The position numbers and the translations under genes were made by a program. A stretch of DNA of 64,000 nt from Desulfobulbaceae bacterium (GTDB lineage: Bacteria; Desulfobacterota; Desulfobulbia; Desulfobulbales; SURF-16). Location of the stretch: assembly GCA_002868945.1 (NCBI GenBank), contig PKTX01000028.1, positions 42,595 through 106,594 of the forward strand, read 5' to 3'. The notes below the pieces were generated by a model. That model was not told the origin of the DNA. It was given only the letters and a program-made list of their open reading frames with translations, and did no database searches. Position 1 is the first letter of the stretch, and every line of letters begins with the position of its first letter. This document shows, in pieces, positions 46,352-55,188 of the stretch.

Positions 46352-47085
46352 GCACCGGGGCGGCCGGTGGGGTACCGCTTTATGGCTGCACTTGTCCTGT
46401 TTGCCAGGCCGCCGCAACCGATGACAGGCTTTGCCGTAAACCCTGCTGCGCCTTCCTTGAGCACCGAGGGGAAACAATTCTCATCGATGCCGGATTGGCC
46501 GACGTGGGCCGCTGTCTGCCGTCTGGCGATCTGACAAGAATCCTTCTCACCCACTACCATCCCGACCATGTTCAGGGCCTCTTTGACCTGCGCTGGGGCT
46601 GCAACACGACCATTCCGGTGCATGGCCCCGACGACGTGGAGGGTTGTGCCGACCTGTTCAAAAATCCCGGCATTCTTGACTTCTCAACGGTCATGAAGCC
46701 ATTCCACACCGTGATCTTTGCCGGCCTGAAGGTGACGCCTGTGCCATTAAACCACTCCAGGATGACCCTGGGCTATTGCTTTGCACATGACACCAGCCGC
46801 CTTGCCTACCTGTGCGACACCGTTGGGCTGCCCCTTTTCAGCCTCGACTTTCTCGAGGCATGGCAGCCAAACCATATTGTCCTGGACTGCTGTCATCCTC
46901 CCCAGATCACTCCACCTATCAACCATAACGACATCACCAAAGCGATAGGGATTGCCCACGACTTTCCCCAGAGCTCTCTATGGTTGACCCACATAAGTCA
47001 CGGCCTCGACCTATGGCTACAGAAGCATGCCCATACCCTGCCCAGCAATATTCGGGTGGCCAGTGATGGTCTGGTGATTCGCTAG
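46333..47085 (+). CDS. phnP: Cyclic ribose phosphate phosphodiesterase PhnP
   Basis: A 250-residue metallo-beta-lactamase-fold enzyme that opens 5-phosphoribosyl 1,2-cyclic phosphate released by C-P lyase. The metal motif is LLTHYHPDHVQG, with LIDAGLADVG before it and a final SHGLD segment. The N-terminal CTCPVCQAA cysteines are the structural zinc site of PhnP. It closes the operon; no phnO acetyltransferase gene is present. Confidence 0.93.
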   Translation: MRLQLLGTGAAGGVPLYGCTCPVCQAAATDDRLCRKPCCAFLEHRGETILIDAGLADVGRCLPSGDLTRILLTHYHPDHVQGLFDLRWGCNTTIPVHGPDDVEGCADLFKNPGILDFSTVMKPFHTVIFAGLKVTPVPLNHSRMTLGYCFAHDTSRLAYLCDTVGLPLFSLDFLEAWQPNHIVLDCCHPPQITPPINHNDITKAIGIAHDFPQSSLWLTHISHGLDLWLQKHAHTLPSNIRVASDGLVIR

Positions 47086-47121
47086 GCAAGAATGTCCAGG
47101 AGTCCTCCTTGCATTCTTGCC
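47085..47121 (+). terminator. Stem-loop after phnP
   Basis: GGCAAGAATG and CATTCTTGCC form a perfect 10-bp stem around a 17-nt loop immediately at the phnP stop. No T-run follows, so it may be a Rho-dependent end or an RNA stabiliser at the end of the phn transcript. Confidence 0.45.
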
Positions 47122-47144
47122 GGGAAATGCAATAGGCTACAGGT

Positions 47145-48209
47145 ATGGCTTCTCTAAATCAGCAACCACCTCAACAGCCCATGCCCTCCACCCCACTCCT
47201 GCAGACCGGCCAACACACCTGTTATGACCAGGACGGCAACGTGATTCCATGCGTCGGCAGCGGCCAGGACGCTGAGTTTGGCGAGGGCCTGGCCTGGCCC
47301 ACGCCCCGTCTTGAGCAGGCCGGCGAGATCGTCATTGACCACCTCACCGGCCTGCAGTGGAGCCGCGACGCCAATCTGGCCCAGTTTCCGCTGACCTGGC
47401 AGGAGGCCCTGGACTTCATCGCCGGCATGAACACCGATCAGGCCCTGGGCCATGACGACTGGCGGCTGCCCAACCGCCGCGAGCTGCGCAGCCTGATGTC
47501 CTACCAGGCCAGGAAACCGGCCCTGCCCGAGGGCCACCCCTTCACAAACGTCTTTCTCGGCTGGTACTGGTCATCGACCACGGCGGCCATTGATCCGCGT
47601 TATGCCTGGTATGTCCATCTGGAGGGGGCGCGGATGTTTTACGGCCGCAAGGATCAGTACTACCTGCTGTGGCCGGTGCGGGGATCTGGCAACGGCTTAC
47701 TGGCCGCCACCGGCCAGGACACGGCCTATGATGGGCAGGGCCAGGAGATGGAGGCCGACGGCAGCGGCCAGGACGGCGAGCTGCAACTGGGCCGGCCCTG
47801 GCCCACGCCCCGTTTTGTCGACCAGGGTGATATGGTACTCGACCGCCTCACCAATCTCCTGTGGGCCACACAGGCAGATCTCAGCGGCGAGCCGGTGTCC
47901 TGGCAGCAGGCCCTGGACGCCGTGGCCAACCTCAACAGAGAGGAGTTCGCCGGCCTGACCACCTGGCGGCTGCCCAACATCAATGCCCTGGAATCGCTGG
48001 TGGACTGCCGCTGCCACCAGCCGGCCCTGCCTGCCGATCATCCCTTTCGCGGCCTGCGCGACGTCTACTGGTCGGCCACCACCAGCTTCTTTGAGACCGA
48101 CTGGGCCTGGGCCCTCTATCTGGACAAGGGTGCCCTGGGCGTGGGTTTTAAGACCGGCAGAACCTTCTACGTCTGGCCGGTGGCGCCGGGCCCGGAACCC
48201 CACACCTAA
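47145..48209 (+). CDS. Tandem DUF1566 (Lcl_C-like) protein
   Basis: 354 residues made of two copies of the DUF1566 module, about 18-185 and 186-354. Each begins TGQxTxYDxxG (TGQHTCYDQDG, TGQDTAYDGQG), continues WPTPRxxxxG, DxLTxLxW and WRLPN, and ends in YWSxT...WPV. DUF1566 domains are usually extracellular lectin-like folds, but no signal peptide is visible. The gene is 24 nt before the glycosidase gene and probably cotranscribed. The biological role is unknown. Confidence 0.85.
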   Translation: MASLNQQPPQQPMPSTPLLQTGQHTCYDQDGNVIPCVGSGQDAEFGEGLAWPTPRLEQAGEIVIDHLTGLQWSRDANLAQFPLTWQEALDFIAGMNTDQALGHDDWRLPNRRELRSLMSYQARKPALPEGHPFTNVFLGWYWSSTTAAIDPRYAWYVHLEGARMFYGRKDQYYLLWPVRGSGNGLLAATGQDTAYDGQGQEMEADGSGQDGELQLGRPWPTPRFVDQGDMVLDRLTNLLWATQADLSGEPVSWQQALDAVANLNREEFAGLTTWRLPNINALESLVDCRCHQPALPADHPFRGLRDVYWSATTSFFETDWAWALYLDKGALGVGFKTGRTFYVWPVAPGPEPHT

Positions 48210-48233
48210 AACAGCACCACCAGGAGAAAAAGC

Positions 48234-49517
48234 GTGCCTGACGACAAGCAAACCTCAGCAAAGGGACCCAGCCTGGAAGAGGGGTACCAGCAAGCCATCA
48301 GCCTGCTGTCACGCTGCTGCAGCCCGGACGGTTTTCTGGCCTCCTTTCAGAAGCGCTATAACTACCACCGCATCTGGGGCCGCGACGGCGCCATCAACAG
48401 CCTGGCCGCCCTGCTCACCGGCCACCAGGATTTGATCGACTGCGGCCGCCGCACCCTGCTGACCCTGGCCAAACACCAGGGACCGCACGGCGAGATCCCC
48501 AGCAACGTCGACCCCCTGTCCGGCCGCATCAGCTACGGCGGCACCGTGGGCCGGGTGGACTCCAACCTCTGGTTTCTCATCGGCTGCGGCGAGTATTGGC
48601 AGCGCAGCGCTGATGAGGACTTTCTCGACCGCATTCGCGAGCCCCTGGAACGGGTGGTCTTTCTGCTGGGCGCCTGGGAGTTCAACAACCGTGGACTGAT
48701 CTATGTGCCGGCCACCGGCGATTGGGCCGACGAGTATGTCCATAACGGCTACATCCTCTACGACCAGCTTCTCTATTTTCGGGCCCTGCGCGCCGTGGCC
48801 GACGTCCGCCGCCACATCGACGCCGGCCGCGACCATTTTCTCGAGGAGAAGATCTGCCGGCTCGGCCAGTTGATCAAGGTCAACTACTGGCTGGCGCCGG
48901 ACGGCGAGCTGCCGCCCAATGCCTACCACGAGGTGATCTACAAGAAGCTGCAGGCGGCGGCCTGCCACTGCGAGGACAGGCACTGGCTGCCCTTCTTCAC
49001 CCCCCTGGGCTACGGCTACCGTTTTGACAGCTTCGCCAATGTCCTGGCCTCGCTCTTTGGCCTGGCCAGTGGGCGCCAGCAGCAGATCGTTGATGACTAT
49101 ATCGACACCATTGTGCCGGCCGAAACCATCGACCTGCTGCCCGCCTTCCATCCGGTGATCAGCCCCAAGGACGAGGACTGGCAGGACCTGAACATGACCT
49201 TCTCCTACACCTTCAAGAACAAGCCCTACGAATTCCAGAACGGCGGGCTATGGCCGCTGATCACCGGCCTCTATGTCGCCGACCTGGCCCGCCGCGGCGA
49301 GCAGGAGCGGGCCGAACGCTTTCTACACGGGGTGTGCCAGGCCAACAGCACCAGCAACGGCGAAGGAGACTGGCTCTTCCCGGAGTTCATCCACGGCAAG
49401 ACCTTCAAGGCTGGCGGCACCGTCTACCAGGCCTGGAACGCCGCCTCCTTTATCATCGGCTACCATGCCCTGCAGGGCGACCATCTCTTTGGCAAGGAAG
49501 TAAGGAGAAAAGAGTAA
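48234..49517 (+). CDS. Six-hairpin glycosidase, amylo-alpha-1,6-glucosidase-like
   Basis: A 427-residue (alpha/alpha)6-barrel protein. Motifs include YHRIWGRDGAINSLAALL near the N terminus (the W-x-R-D-G type of GH15/GH63/GH100-like enzymes), GEIPSNVDP, GTVGRVDSNLWFLIGCGEYW, DWADEYVHNGYILYDQLLYF and EFQNGGLWPLITGLY. It probably hydrolyses glucosides, as in glycogen debranching or glucosyl-solute turnover. The specific substrate is not readable. It starts with GTG after AGGAG, has no signal peptide, and follows the DUF1566 gene. Confidence 0.78.
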   Translation: MPDDKQTSAKGPSLEEGYQQAISLLSRCCSPDGFLASFQKRYNYHRIWGRDGAINSLAALLTGHQDLIDCGRRTLLTLAKHQGPHGEIPSNVDPLSGRISYGGTVGRVDSNLWFLIGCGEYWQRSADEDFLDRIREPLERVVFLLGAWEFNNRGLIYVPATGDWADEYVHNGYILYDQLLYFRALRAVADVRRHIDAGRDHFLEEKICRLGQLIKVNYWLAPDGELPPNAYHEVIYKKLQAAACHCEDRHWLPFFTPLGYGYRFDSFANVLASLFGLASGRQQQIVDDYIDTIVPAETIDLLPAFHPVISPKDEDWQDLNMTFSYTFKNKPYEFQNGGLWPLITGLYVADLARRGEQERAERFLHGVCQANSTSNGEGDWLFPEFIHGKTFKAGGTVYQAWNAASFIIGYHALQGDHLFGKEVRRKE

Positions 49518-49599
49518 GGCGTAAGGGGGGCGCCCAAAAGCCGCTCCGCGGGAGAATTTGCGCTCCTCTCCCCTCACCCCTCGCCCCTCACCGATGCGA

Positions 49600-51381
49600 T
49601 CAGGTGTATTGCCCCACCAGCTCGTCTAGCTGCTGGACGTACTTGTCGTAATCCTGGGAATCCTGCACCGAATAGTTGAGGTTTTTGAGTAGATCGGTCA
49701 GGCGGGTGAAGAAATCGCGCACCTGGTCCTTGTCGCTGAACTGAAAATCGGCGGCAATGATCTCCTGCAGCCGCTGGATACTCTTCTGCTGACGCGCCGC
49801 CGGCGTGGAGACATCCACCTCGTCAAAGGCGTCCTGCTGCAGGTAGACCATGTCGAGGAGCAGGGACTTCTGATAGATGACAAAGTCCTCCAGGGAGACG
49901 CCCTCCTCGCCGGAGACCTGCATCATCTGGTGGATATCCCTGCCGCGGCTGAGCAGCTCCTTCATGGCCTGGACGATAGCCATCCAGTCATCCCCGTAGT
50001 GCTTGCTGAAATAGGGTTGTAACTGCTCCAGATAGCGGGACCAGGAAATGAGCGGATCAATGGCCGGGTAAAAGCGTTTATAGGCCCGATCATAGGAGAG
50101 ACCGAGAAAGGTCTTGACCGTGGACAGGGTGGATTGGGTCACCGGCTCCTCGAAGTTGCCGCCGGCCGGCGACACCGTGCCGATCATGGTCAGGCTGCCC
50201 TGGCTGCCGTCGGCCATGCGCAAGACGCCGGCCCGCTCATAGATCTCCTTGATGGCGGAATCCAGGTAGGCGGGATAGGCCTCCTCGCCGGGGATCTCTT
50301 CCAGGTTGGCCGAGGTCTCGCGCATGGCCTGGGCCCAGCGCGAGGTGGAATCGGCAATGAGCAGGGTATTAAAGCCCATCTGCCGGTAGTACTCGGCCAG
50401 GGTAATACCGGTGTAGATCGAGGCCTCGCGGGCCGCCACCGGCATGGAGGAGGTGTTGCAGACGATCACGCTGCGATCCATCAGGGTGCCGCTGCCCTGG
50501 GGATCACTCATATTGGAAAATTCCTGAATGGTGTCAACCACCTCGCCGGCCCGCTCACCACAGGCCACCACCACGACAATGTCAATGGAGGAGTAGCGGG
50601 CGATAAGGCCCTGCAGCACGGTCTTGCCCGCCCCAAAGGGCCCGGGAATACAGGCGGTACCGCCCTGGGCAATGGGAAAGAAGGTGTCAATGATCCGGGT
50701 GGTGGTGGACAACGCCGTTTCCGGAAAGAGGCGCTCGTTGCGCCCCTCAAAGAGCAGTTTGCGCGGAATGGGGGTGCGCACCGGCCAGCGCATCTCCAGG
50801 GTGAGGAGCTGTTCGTCACCCTCCTCATCAGCCAGACGAGCCACCGGATCCTTGACCGTGAAGCTGCCGCCCTGGATCCAGGTGACCTCCACCTCGCCCT
50901 TCTGGTCAAAGGGCACCATGATCTTGTGATGAAAACGGCCCTCCTGCACCGTGCCCACCACATCACCGGCCCGCAAGCGGTCGCCGGAGCGGGCCGTGGG
51001 ATTGAAGGACCACTTATGCACCAGGTCCAGGGCATCGATATCCTGACCGCGCGGCAGAAAAAAGCCGTGTTTGGAGGCCAGCACGGCCAGGGGATTCTGC
51101 AGACCGTCATAGATCTTGCCCAGCAGGCCGGGGCCCAGGGAAACGGAGAGCCGTTCACCGGTGAGCTCCACCCGGTCACCCACCTTGATACCGGCGGTAT
51201 CCTCAAAGACCTGCATCTCGGCAAAATGGCCGCGGATACGCAGCACCTCGGATTTGAGACGCTGCTCGTCCACATGGATATAGGCCACTTCGTTTTTCAT
51301 AATGGCCTGGTCCTGAAAGTCAATGGTGACGATATTGCCATTGACCCCTGCCACCTGCACCTCAGTCGATTTTTCCGGCAT
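49600..51381 (-). CDS. atpA: V-type ATPase catalytic subunit A
   Basis: A 593-residue catalytic subunit of a V/A-type rotary ATPase. The P-loop is PFGAGKTVLQ; the long non-homologous insert typical of A subunits precedes it, and STSRWAQAMRE and VGTVSPAGGNFEEPV are conserved. The start at 51381 overlaps the preceding DUF2764 gene by 20 nt. It is the last gene of the operon, unlike the usual position before B. It drives or is driven by ion flow through subunits I and K. Confidence 0.95.
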   Translation of the reverse strand: MPEKSTEVQVAGVNGNIVTIDFQDQAIMKNEVAYIHVDEQRLKSEVLRIRGHFAEMQVFEDTAGIKVGDRVELTGERLSVSLGPGLLGKIYDGLQNPLAVLASKHGFFLPRGQDIDALDLVHKWSFNPTARSGDRLRAGDVVGTVQEGRFHHKIMVPFDQKGEVEVTWIQGGSFTVKDPVARLADEEGDEQLLTLEMRWPVRTPIPRKLLFEGRNERLFPETALSTTTRIIDTFFPIAQGGTACIPGPFGAGKTVLQGLIARYSSIDIVVVVACGERAGEVVDTIQEFSNMSDPQGSGTLMDRSVIVCNTSSMPVAAREASIYTGITLAEYYRQMGFNTLLIADSTSRWAQAMRETSANLEEIPGEEAYPAYLDSAIKEIYERAGVLRMADGSQGSLTMIGTVSPAGGNFEEPVTQSTLSTVKTFLGLSYDRAYKRFYPAIDPLISWSRYLEQLQPYFSKHYGDDWMAIVQAMKELLSRGRDIHQMMQVSGEEGVSLEDFVIYQKSLLLDMVYLQQDAFDEVDVSTPAARQQKSIQRLQEIIAADFQFSDKDQVRDFFTRLTDLLKNLNYSVQDSQDYDKYVQQLDELVGQYT

Positions 51382-52021
51382 AGTCGCCAATCGCCTCCTC
51401 CACCAGAGTGTTAAAACGTTGCCGCCCGGCAGCACCATCCCGGGCCGCCCAGCGGCTGATCAGCTCCCAACGCACCAGATAGGCGATGATGGCGGCCAGA
51501 TCAAAAGAGTGGTAATCCGCGACATGGGCCATCTCCCGCCAGATCACCTGGCAGGCCTTGCGTTCCGCCTCGGTATAGCGATTCTGTTCCACATGCCGGC
51601 CATAGTCGGTCAGCCAGGGGAAACGCAGACTCAGGCCGAAATCAGGCACCTGCCAGTTGCGCAGGACATGATCACCCCAGCGGCCCACTGCCGTGTCGAG
51701 CCTCATTTCCATGGCCTTGGCCCGCACGGCCACGGTGAGCATGCGGATATCGGCCAGCACCATCAGACATTGCCGCAGACCGTCATTGCCGCTGCTCATC
51801 TCCAGCAGTTTCTCGTAGAGCCGGGTCGGCTGCCGACTGTGCTGGGCAAATTCCCAGCGCCAGAAATCCGCCAGGGTGCCGAGCAGCTTGATCTCATGCG
51901 GGTCAAGCATGCGGACGCGGCTCTCCATGCGCGGCCAACTCAGCGGCACATGGGGCTGCTCGAAATCCACGGGCAGCGGCGGCAGACTGCACAACAGGGT
52001 GGCATGCTGATTGAGGGGCAT
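51362..52021 (-). CDS. DUF2764 protein of the V-ATPase operon
   Basis: A 219-residue helical protein. It matches DUF2764, the hypothetical between atpE and atpA in chlamydial and spirochaetal V-ATPase operons (as CT309 and BB0095). Visible segments include LPPLPVDFEQPHVPLSW and ADFWRWEFAQHSRQ. It may fill the role of subunit C, absent here, but that is inference. It overlaps atpA by 20 nt. Confidence 0.8.
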   Translation of the reverse strand: MPLNQHATLLCSLPPLPVDFEQPHVPLSWPRMESRVRMLDPHEIKLLGTLADFWRWEFAQHSRQPTRLYEKLLEMSSGNDGLRQCLMVLADIRMLTVAVRAKAMEMRLDTAVGRWGDHVLRNWQVPDFGLSLRFPWLTDYGRHVEQNRYTEAERKACQVIWREMAHVADYHSFDLAAIIAYLVRWELISRWAARDGAAGRQRFNTLVEEAIGDYAGKID

Positions 52022-52037
52022 GACAGATTCCTTCTCA

Positions 52038-52090
52038 AGGTAACGAAAATTCAGAATTCAGGAGTCTGAAGTCAGGAGTCAGGAGTCAGA
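52038..52090. repeat. GAATTCAGGAGTC short tandem sequence
   Basis: AATTCAGAATTCAGGAGTCT and three further AGTCAGGAGTCAG units form a simple repeat between atpE and DUF2764. Related CTGAATTCTGAATC stretches occur at 10229-10253, 14904-14925, 16909-16941 and 58031-58064. Confidence 0.6.
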
Positions 52091-52178
52091 AGAAAAGCGT
52101 ACAAAGCAGTGGTTCCGACTTCTGCATTGCGGCCTGGCTCAGTTCCTCTTCCAGATCATGTTTTTTGGGCGGTTCCAT
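52086..52178 (-). CDS. Possible 30-residue ORF in the V-ATPase operon
   Basis: The frame MEPPKKHDLEEELSQAAMQK continues to SEPLLCTLFF and starts 8 nt after a GGAG site. It lies in the 236-nt break between atpE and the DUF2764 gene, together with repeat sequence. It may be a real micro-protein, a fragment or chance. Nothing links it to the ATPase except position. Confidence 0.25.
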   Translation of the reverse strand: MEPPKKHDLEEELSQAAMQKSEPLLCTLFF

Positions 52179-52242
52179 CAAAAAGACTCCTGGTGCCGAT
52201 TTTTCCGTGGCGTCGCACTCCTGGGGTCGCCACACTCCCGTC

Positions 52243-52260
52243 TTTTTCAACGGGCTGTTA
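52243..52260. repeat. Family B terminal repeat at the atpE stop
   Basis: TTTTTCAACGGGCTGTTA is the family B end, and its last three bases (TAA on the minus strand) are the atpE stop codon. The other end of the element is not visible. Confidence 0.55.
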
Positions 52261-52929
52261 CTGGATACTGCCTTCCAACAGGGCCCTGAAGCGGGGCAGC
52301 AGGTGTTTGAGCAGGATTTCACCGACCACCTTTTCGTTGATGTCGATCTGCAGCTCCTCATCCACCAGTTTGATCAGGATGCCGCGCTTCTGCGGCCCGG
52401 CCGTGATGGTCACCCCCTCCCGGAACATCTCTTCGGCGGCGGACAGGGCAAACTGGCCCAGGGAGCCCTCCTTGACCTTCTCCGGATGACGGCGCAGCTC
52501 GTCAAGACCGATAACATCCTCGGGCAAGAGGATCTCCAGCTTCTCCCGGTCGCCCACCTGGTGGCGCACCTTGCCGGCAATCTCCAGAATAACCCTTTGC
52601 AGAAAGGTCTCATCATTGAGGCTGGTGCCGATCATCTCGGCCACCCGGCGGCTGAAACGGTTGGTCAACTCAGCCTTGAGCTCCAGCACCGTGTCGCGCC
52701 CGGCCATGGCCAGGGCCTCCTCGGCATTCTGCTGAAAGCGCTGCGCCTCGCTGCGGGCCTTGCCGATGATGCGGGCCGCCTCATCCCTGGCCTTGGCAAC
52801 AATGTCATCCGCCTCCTGGCGGGCCTCGTTCAGCACCTCCTCGGCCCGGGAACGGCCTTCACCGATACCCTCCTCGCGCAGCCGATCAATAAGCTCCTGA
52901 ACGCCGGACGACAGCTTCTGTTGATCCAT
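52258..52929 (-). CDS. atpE: V-type ATPase subunit E
   Basis: A 223-residue peripheral-stalk subunit. The N-terminal half is a long coiled coil rich in Ala, Glu and Arg (AEEVLNEARQEADDIVAKAR) and the C-terminal half is globular (RGILIKLVDEELQIDI). The start at 52929 has GGGGAGA beside it. It follows atpK by 16 nt. Its stop codon lies in a family B repeat end. Confidence 0.9.
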   Translation of the reverse strand: MDQQKLSSGVQELIDRLREEGIGEGRSRAEEVLNEARQEADDIVAKARDEAARIIGKARSEAQRFQQNAEEALAMAGRDTVLELKAELTNRFSRRVAEMIGTSLNDETFLQRVILEIAGKVRHQVGDREKLEILLPEDVIGLDELRRHPEKVKEGSLGQFALSAAEEMFREGVTITAGPQKRGILIKLVDEELQIDINEKVVGEILLKHLLPRFRALLEGSIQ

Positions 52930-52945
52930 GGTCTCCCCTCTCCTC

Positions 52946-53398
52946 TCAAGAACCGCCGGGTATCCCGGCACTAATCACCAGGGCAAAGATAAAGGCGAAC
53001 ACGGCAAAACCCTCGACAATGGCGGCCGGGGCAATGGCAAGACCAAAGATCTCCGGCTTGGCCTTGCTGACATGGATGGCCGAGGCGCAGGCATCGCCCT
53101 GGCGCATGCCGCTCCAGAGCAGGGCCAGACCGGCCAGCATGCCGATGGCAAAGAGGCCCGGACCATTATCTATATCCACCGGCCGGTTCAGGGAAAACAT
53201 GACGACAATGCCGTAGATCGACTGGGATGACGGCATGGCCGACACCCCGATAAAGCGGGCGTAGCCGCTGTCCGCGTCGAGCAGGGCGCCGCAGGCCGCC
53301 TGGCCCGCCCGGGCACAGCCGATGATACTGCCGATGGAGCCCAGGGCCATGGGCCCGTAAATGCCGAGCCACCCCAGCATGATTATAATTGGTTCCAT
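52946..53398 (-). CDS. atpK: V-type ATPase rotor subunit K, probable Na+ type
   Basis: A 150-residue duplicated proteolipid with four transmembrane helices, two hairpins. The single ion-carrying glutamate is E129 in AAIVEGFAVFAF; the first hairpin has Q59 in place of a second acid. S58, Q59, Y62, Q100 and E129 line up, with constant offsets within each hairpin (6 and 10), with the Enterococcus hirae NtpK residues T64, Q65, Y68, Q110 and E139. That set implies sodium coupling. It overlaps atpI by 16 nt. Confidence 0.93.
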   Translation of the reverse strand: MEPIIIMLGWLGIYGPMALGSIGSIIGCARAGQAACGALLDADSGYARFIGVSAMPSSQSIYGIVVMFSLNRPVDIDNGPGLFAIGMLAGLALLWSGMRQGDACASAIHVSKAKPEIFGLAIAPAAIVEGFAVFAFIFALVISAGIPGGS

Positions 53399-55188
53399 AC
53401 ACCAATCCTCCTTTTCCGGAAAGGCCTGAAGGGATAGCCTTCCTCATCAAGTCCCCAGTTGAAAAATTCAATATAGTTGAGCCGCAGACCGTGGACAACA
53501 CCGCTCATCACGGCCAGCAACAGGTTAAGACCATGGCCCACGGTCAGAATGGAGATAGCCGCCAGGGTGCCGATCCCGGGCATGCCGGTCATGGCATCAC
53601 CGGCCAGGTTGTTAAAGGTAACGGCCAGCTGGGCGCTGGCCAGCCCCAGGGCAAAGAGGCGCAGATAGCTCAAGACATCGCCAAAGACCTTTGAAAAGCC
53701 GGTGAGGGCGACAAGACCGTCCATCAGGCGCAGGAGCAGATCCTGCCAGCGCCCCAGGGGCCTGGTGCTGCTGAACAGCAGGACACAGAGGCCGCCCATT
53801 GCCACCCCCACCTGGCCGCCTCTGGCCAACAGGTCGGCATCGGCAATAATCACCGCGCCCAGCCACCAGGCAAAACCGCCGGCCAGGGCCAGCATCCAGC
53901 CCAACGGTTGCAGATAGAGCTTGGAGCGCCGCGCCAAAAGGAGGTTGCCGCTGTTGGCCGTGATCAGATGGCCGACACCAATGGCAATGGAGAGCAGCAT
54001 CATTTGCTCCTTGTTGCGCACCTCAAGAAGCTTGAAACGGGCCGGCAGGCTGTGCGGCTCCGGCGCCACCCCGAAATAACTGCCCACCATAACGCCGTAA
54101 ATGATGGTGGCCGCCACCATGGCGCCGAAAAGGCGGCAGAGCCCCGGCGAGGTGCAGGAGAAGCGGCGATGACCGATCAACCAGATCAGGCCCAGCAACA
54201 GACCATAACCGGCATCGGAGATGATCATGGCAAAGAAGATGACAAAGGAGAGAAAGATGGATGTGGAGGGGTCCCACATATCATAGGCCGGTGTCGTATA
54301 GAATTGCACCAGGCTTTCGCCGCCGGACCAGGCCGGCCTGTTCTCCAGCAGGGTGGGCGGCATCTCATCGTCCTCGGGCGGCCGCACCTGCAAGAGCAGA
54401 CCGACCTCCCTGGTATAGGCGTGCAGCTCCTCCACCCGCTGCGCGGGCAACCAGGCCTCGAAGTAAAAGAGTTCGCCGTCGTCGTAGAGGCTCTCCGTGA
54501 CATCCTCCAGCAGGGCCTGATCCTCCACCGAGGCCAGCTGCCGGGCAAAGATGGTGAGCCAGCGCGTCAGGCCGATGCGGCGCCAGTGCAGATCCTCCAG
54601 TTCGGCCGCCACCTCGTCAAGGCGCTCCTTGACCTCGGCCAGGGATTTACTGCCCGTGTGGGTGCGCGGCGCCGGCATGGTGCGGGGGTCCGGCTCATCC
54701 TCGGCAATAACAACGATGTAGCCGTTGCGGTTATCCTTGTAGACACACTGCCAGACATGCTCGGTCTCCAGCAGCCGCCCGACAAGATAGAGGGGCACGA
54801 TATAAAACCAGAAACGGTAGCCCCGGGTCTGGACAAGGGGCGGAAAATTGAAGTTGCCCCACGGCTCCAGATTTTTTTTGCGCTGCTCCAGGTAGTCGCG
54901 CTCCTCCTCCAGGACAATGGTTCGCTCTTTGATCTGCAGGGCCTCGGCAATGACCCTGTTCTGATCAAAATGCCTGTTGTCGCGGACCTGGCGCCGTTTA
55001 CCGGCACAGTTCTTCAAATAGTGATAGGCCTCCATGGCCCGTGAACCGTGGCTGCCCCGGTTTTGCTCCGTTGCATCATGGGCGCTGATGACATGCAGGA
55101 AACCAAAGTCCTGCAGTTCAGCCAGGCGGGCGGCCTTGGCCTTGGCCTGGCCCAGGATGGTGGTATGGACAATGGGGACAATAGCCAT
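53383..55188 (-). CDS. atpI: V-type ATPase subunit I (a-type stator)
   Basis: A 601-residue stator membrane subunit. The N-terminal half is cytoplasmic and coiled-coil-rich (LEEERDYLEQRKKNLE). The C-terminal half has about seven transmembrane helices, with the conserved arginine-bearing helix in VLSYLRLFALGLASAQLAV (R just before LFALG). It forms the ion half-channels against the K ring. It starts on the stop of atpD. Confidence 0.92.
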   Translation of the reverse strand: MAIVPIVHTTILGQAKAKAARLAELQDFGFLHVISAHDATEQNRGSHGSRAMEAYHYLKNCAGKRRQVRDNRHFDQNRVIAEALQIKERTIVLEEERDYLEQRKKNLEPWGNFNFPPLVQTRGYRFWFYIVPLYLVGRLLETEHVWQCVYKDNRNGYIVVIAEDEPDPRTMPAPRTHTGSKSLAEVKERLDEVAAELEDLHWRRIGLTRWLTIFARQLASVEDQALLEDVTESLYDDGELFYFEAWLPAQRVEELHAYTREVGLLLQVRPPEDDEMPPTLLENRPAWSGGESLVQFYTTPAYDMWDPSTSIFLSFVIFFAMIISDAGYGLLLGLIWLIGHRRFSCTSPGLCRLFGAMVAATIIYGVMVGSYFGVAPEPHSLPARFKLLEVRNKEQMMLLSIAIGVGHLITANSGNLLLARRSKLYLQPLGWMLALAGGFAWWLGAVIIADADLLARGGQVGVAMGGLCVLLFSSTRPLGRWQDLLLRLMDGLVALTGFSKVFGDVLSYLRLFALGLASAQLAVTFNNLAGDAMTGMPGIGTLAAISILTVGHGLNLLLAVMSGVVHGLRLNYIEFFNWGLDEEGYPFRPFRKRRIGVWNQL

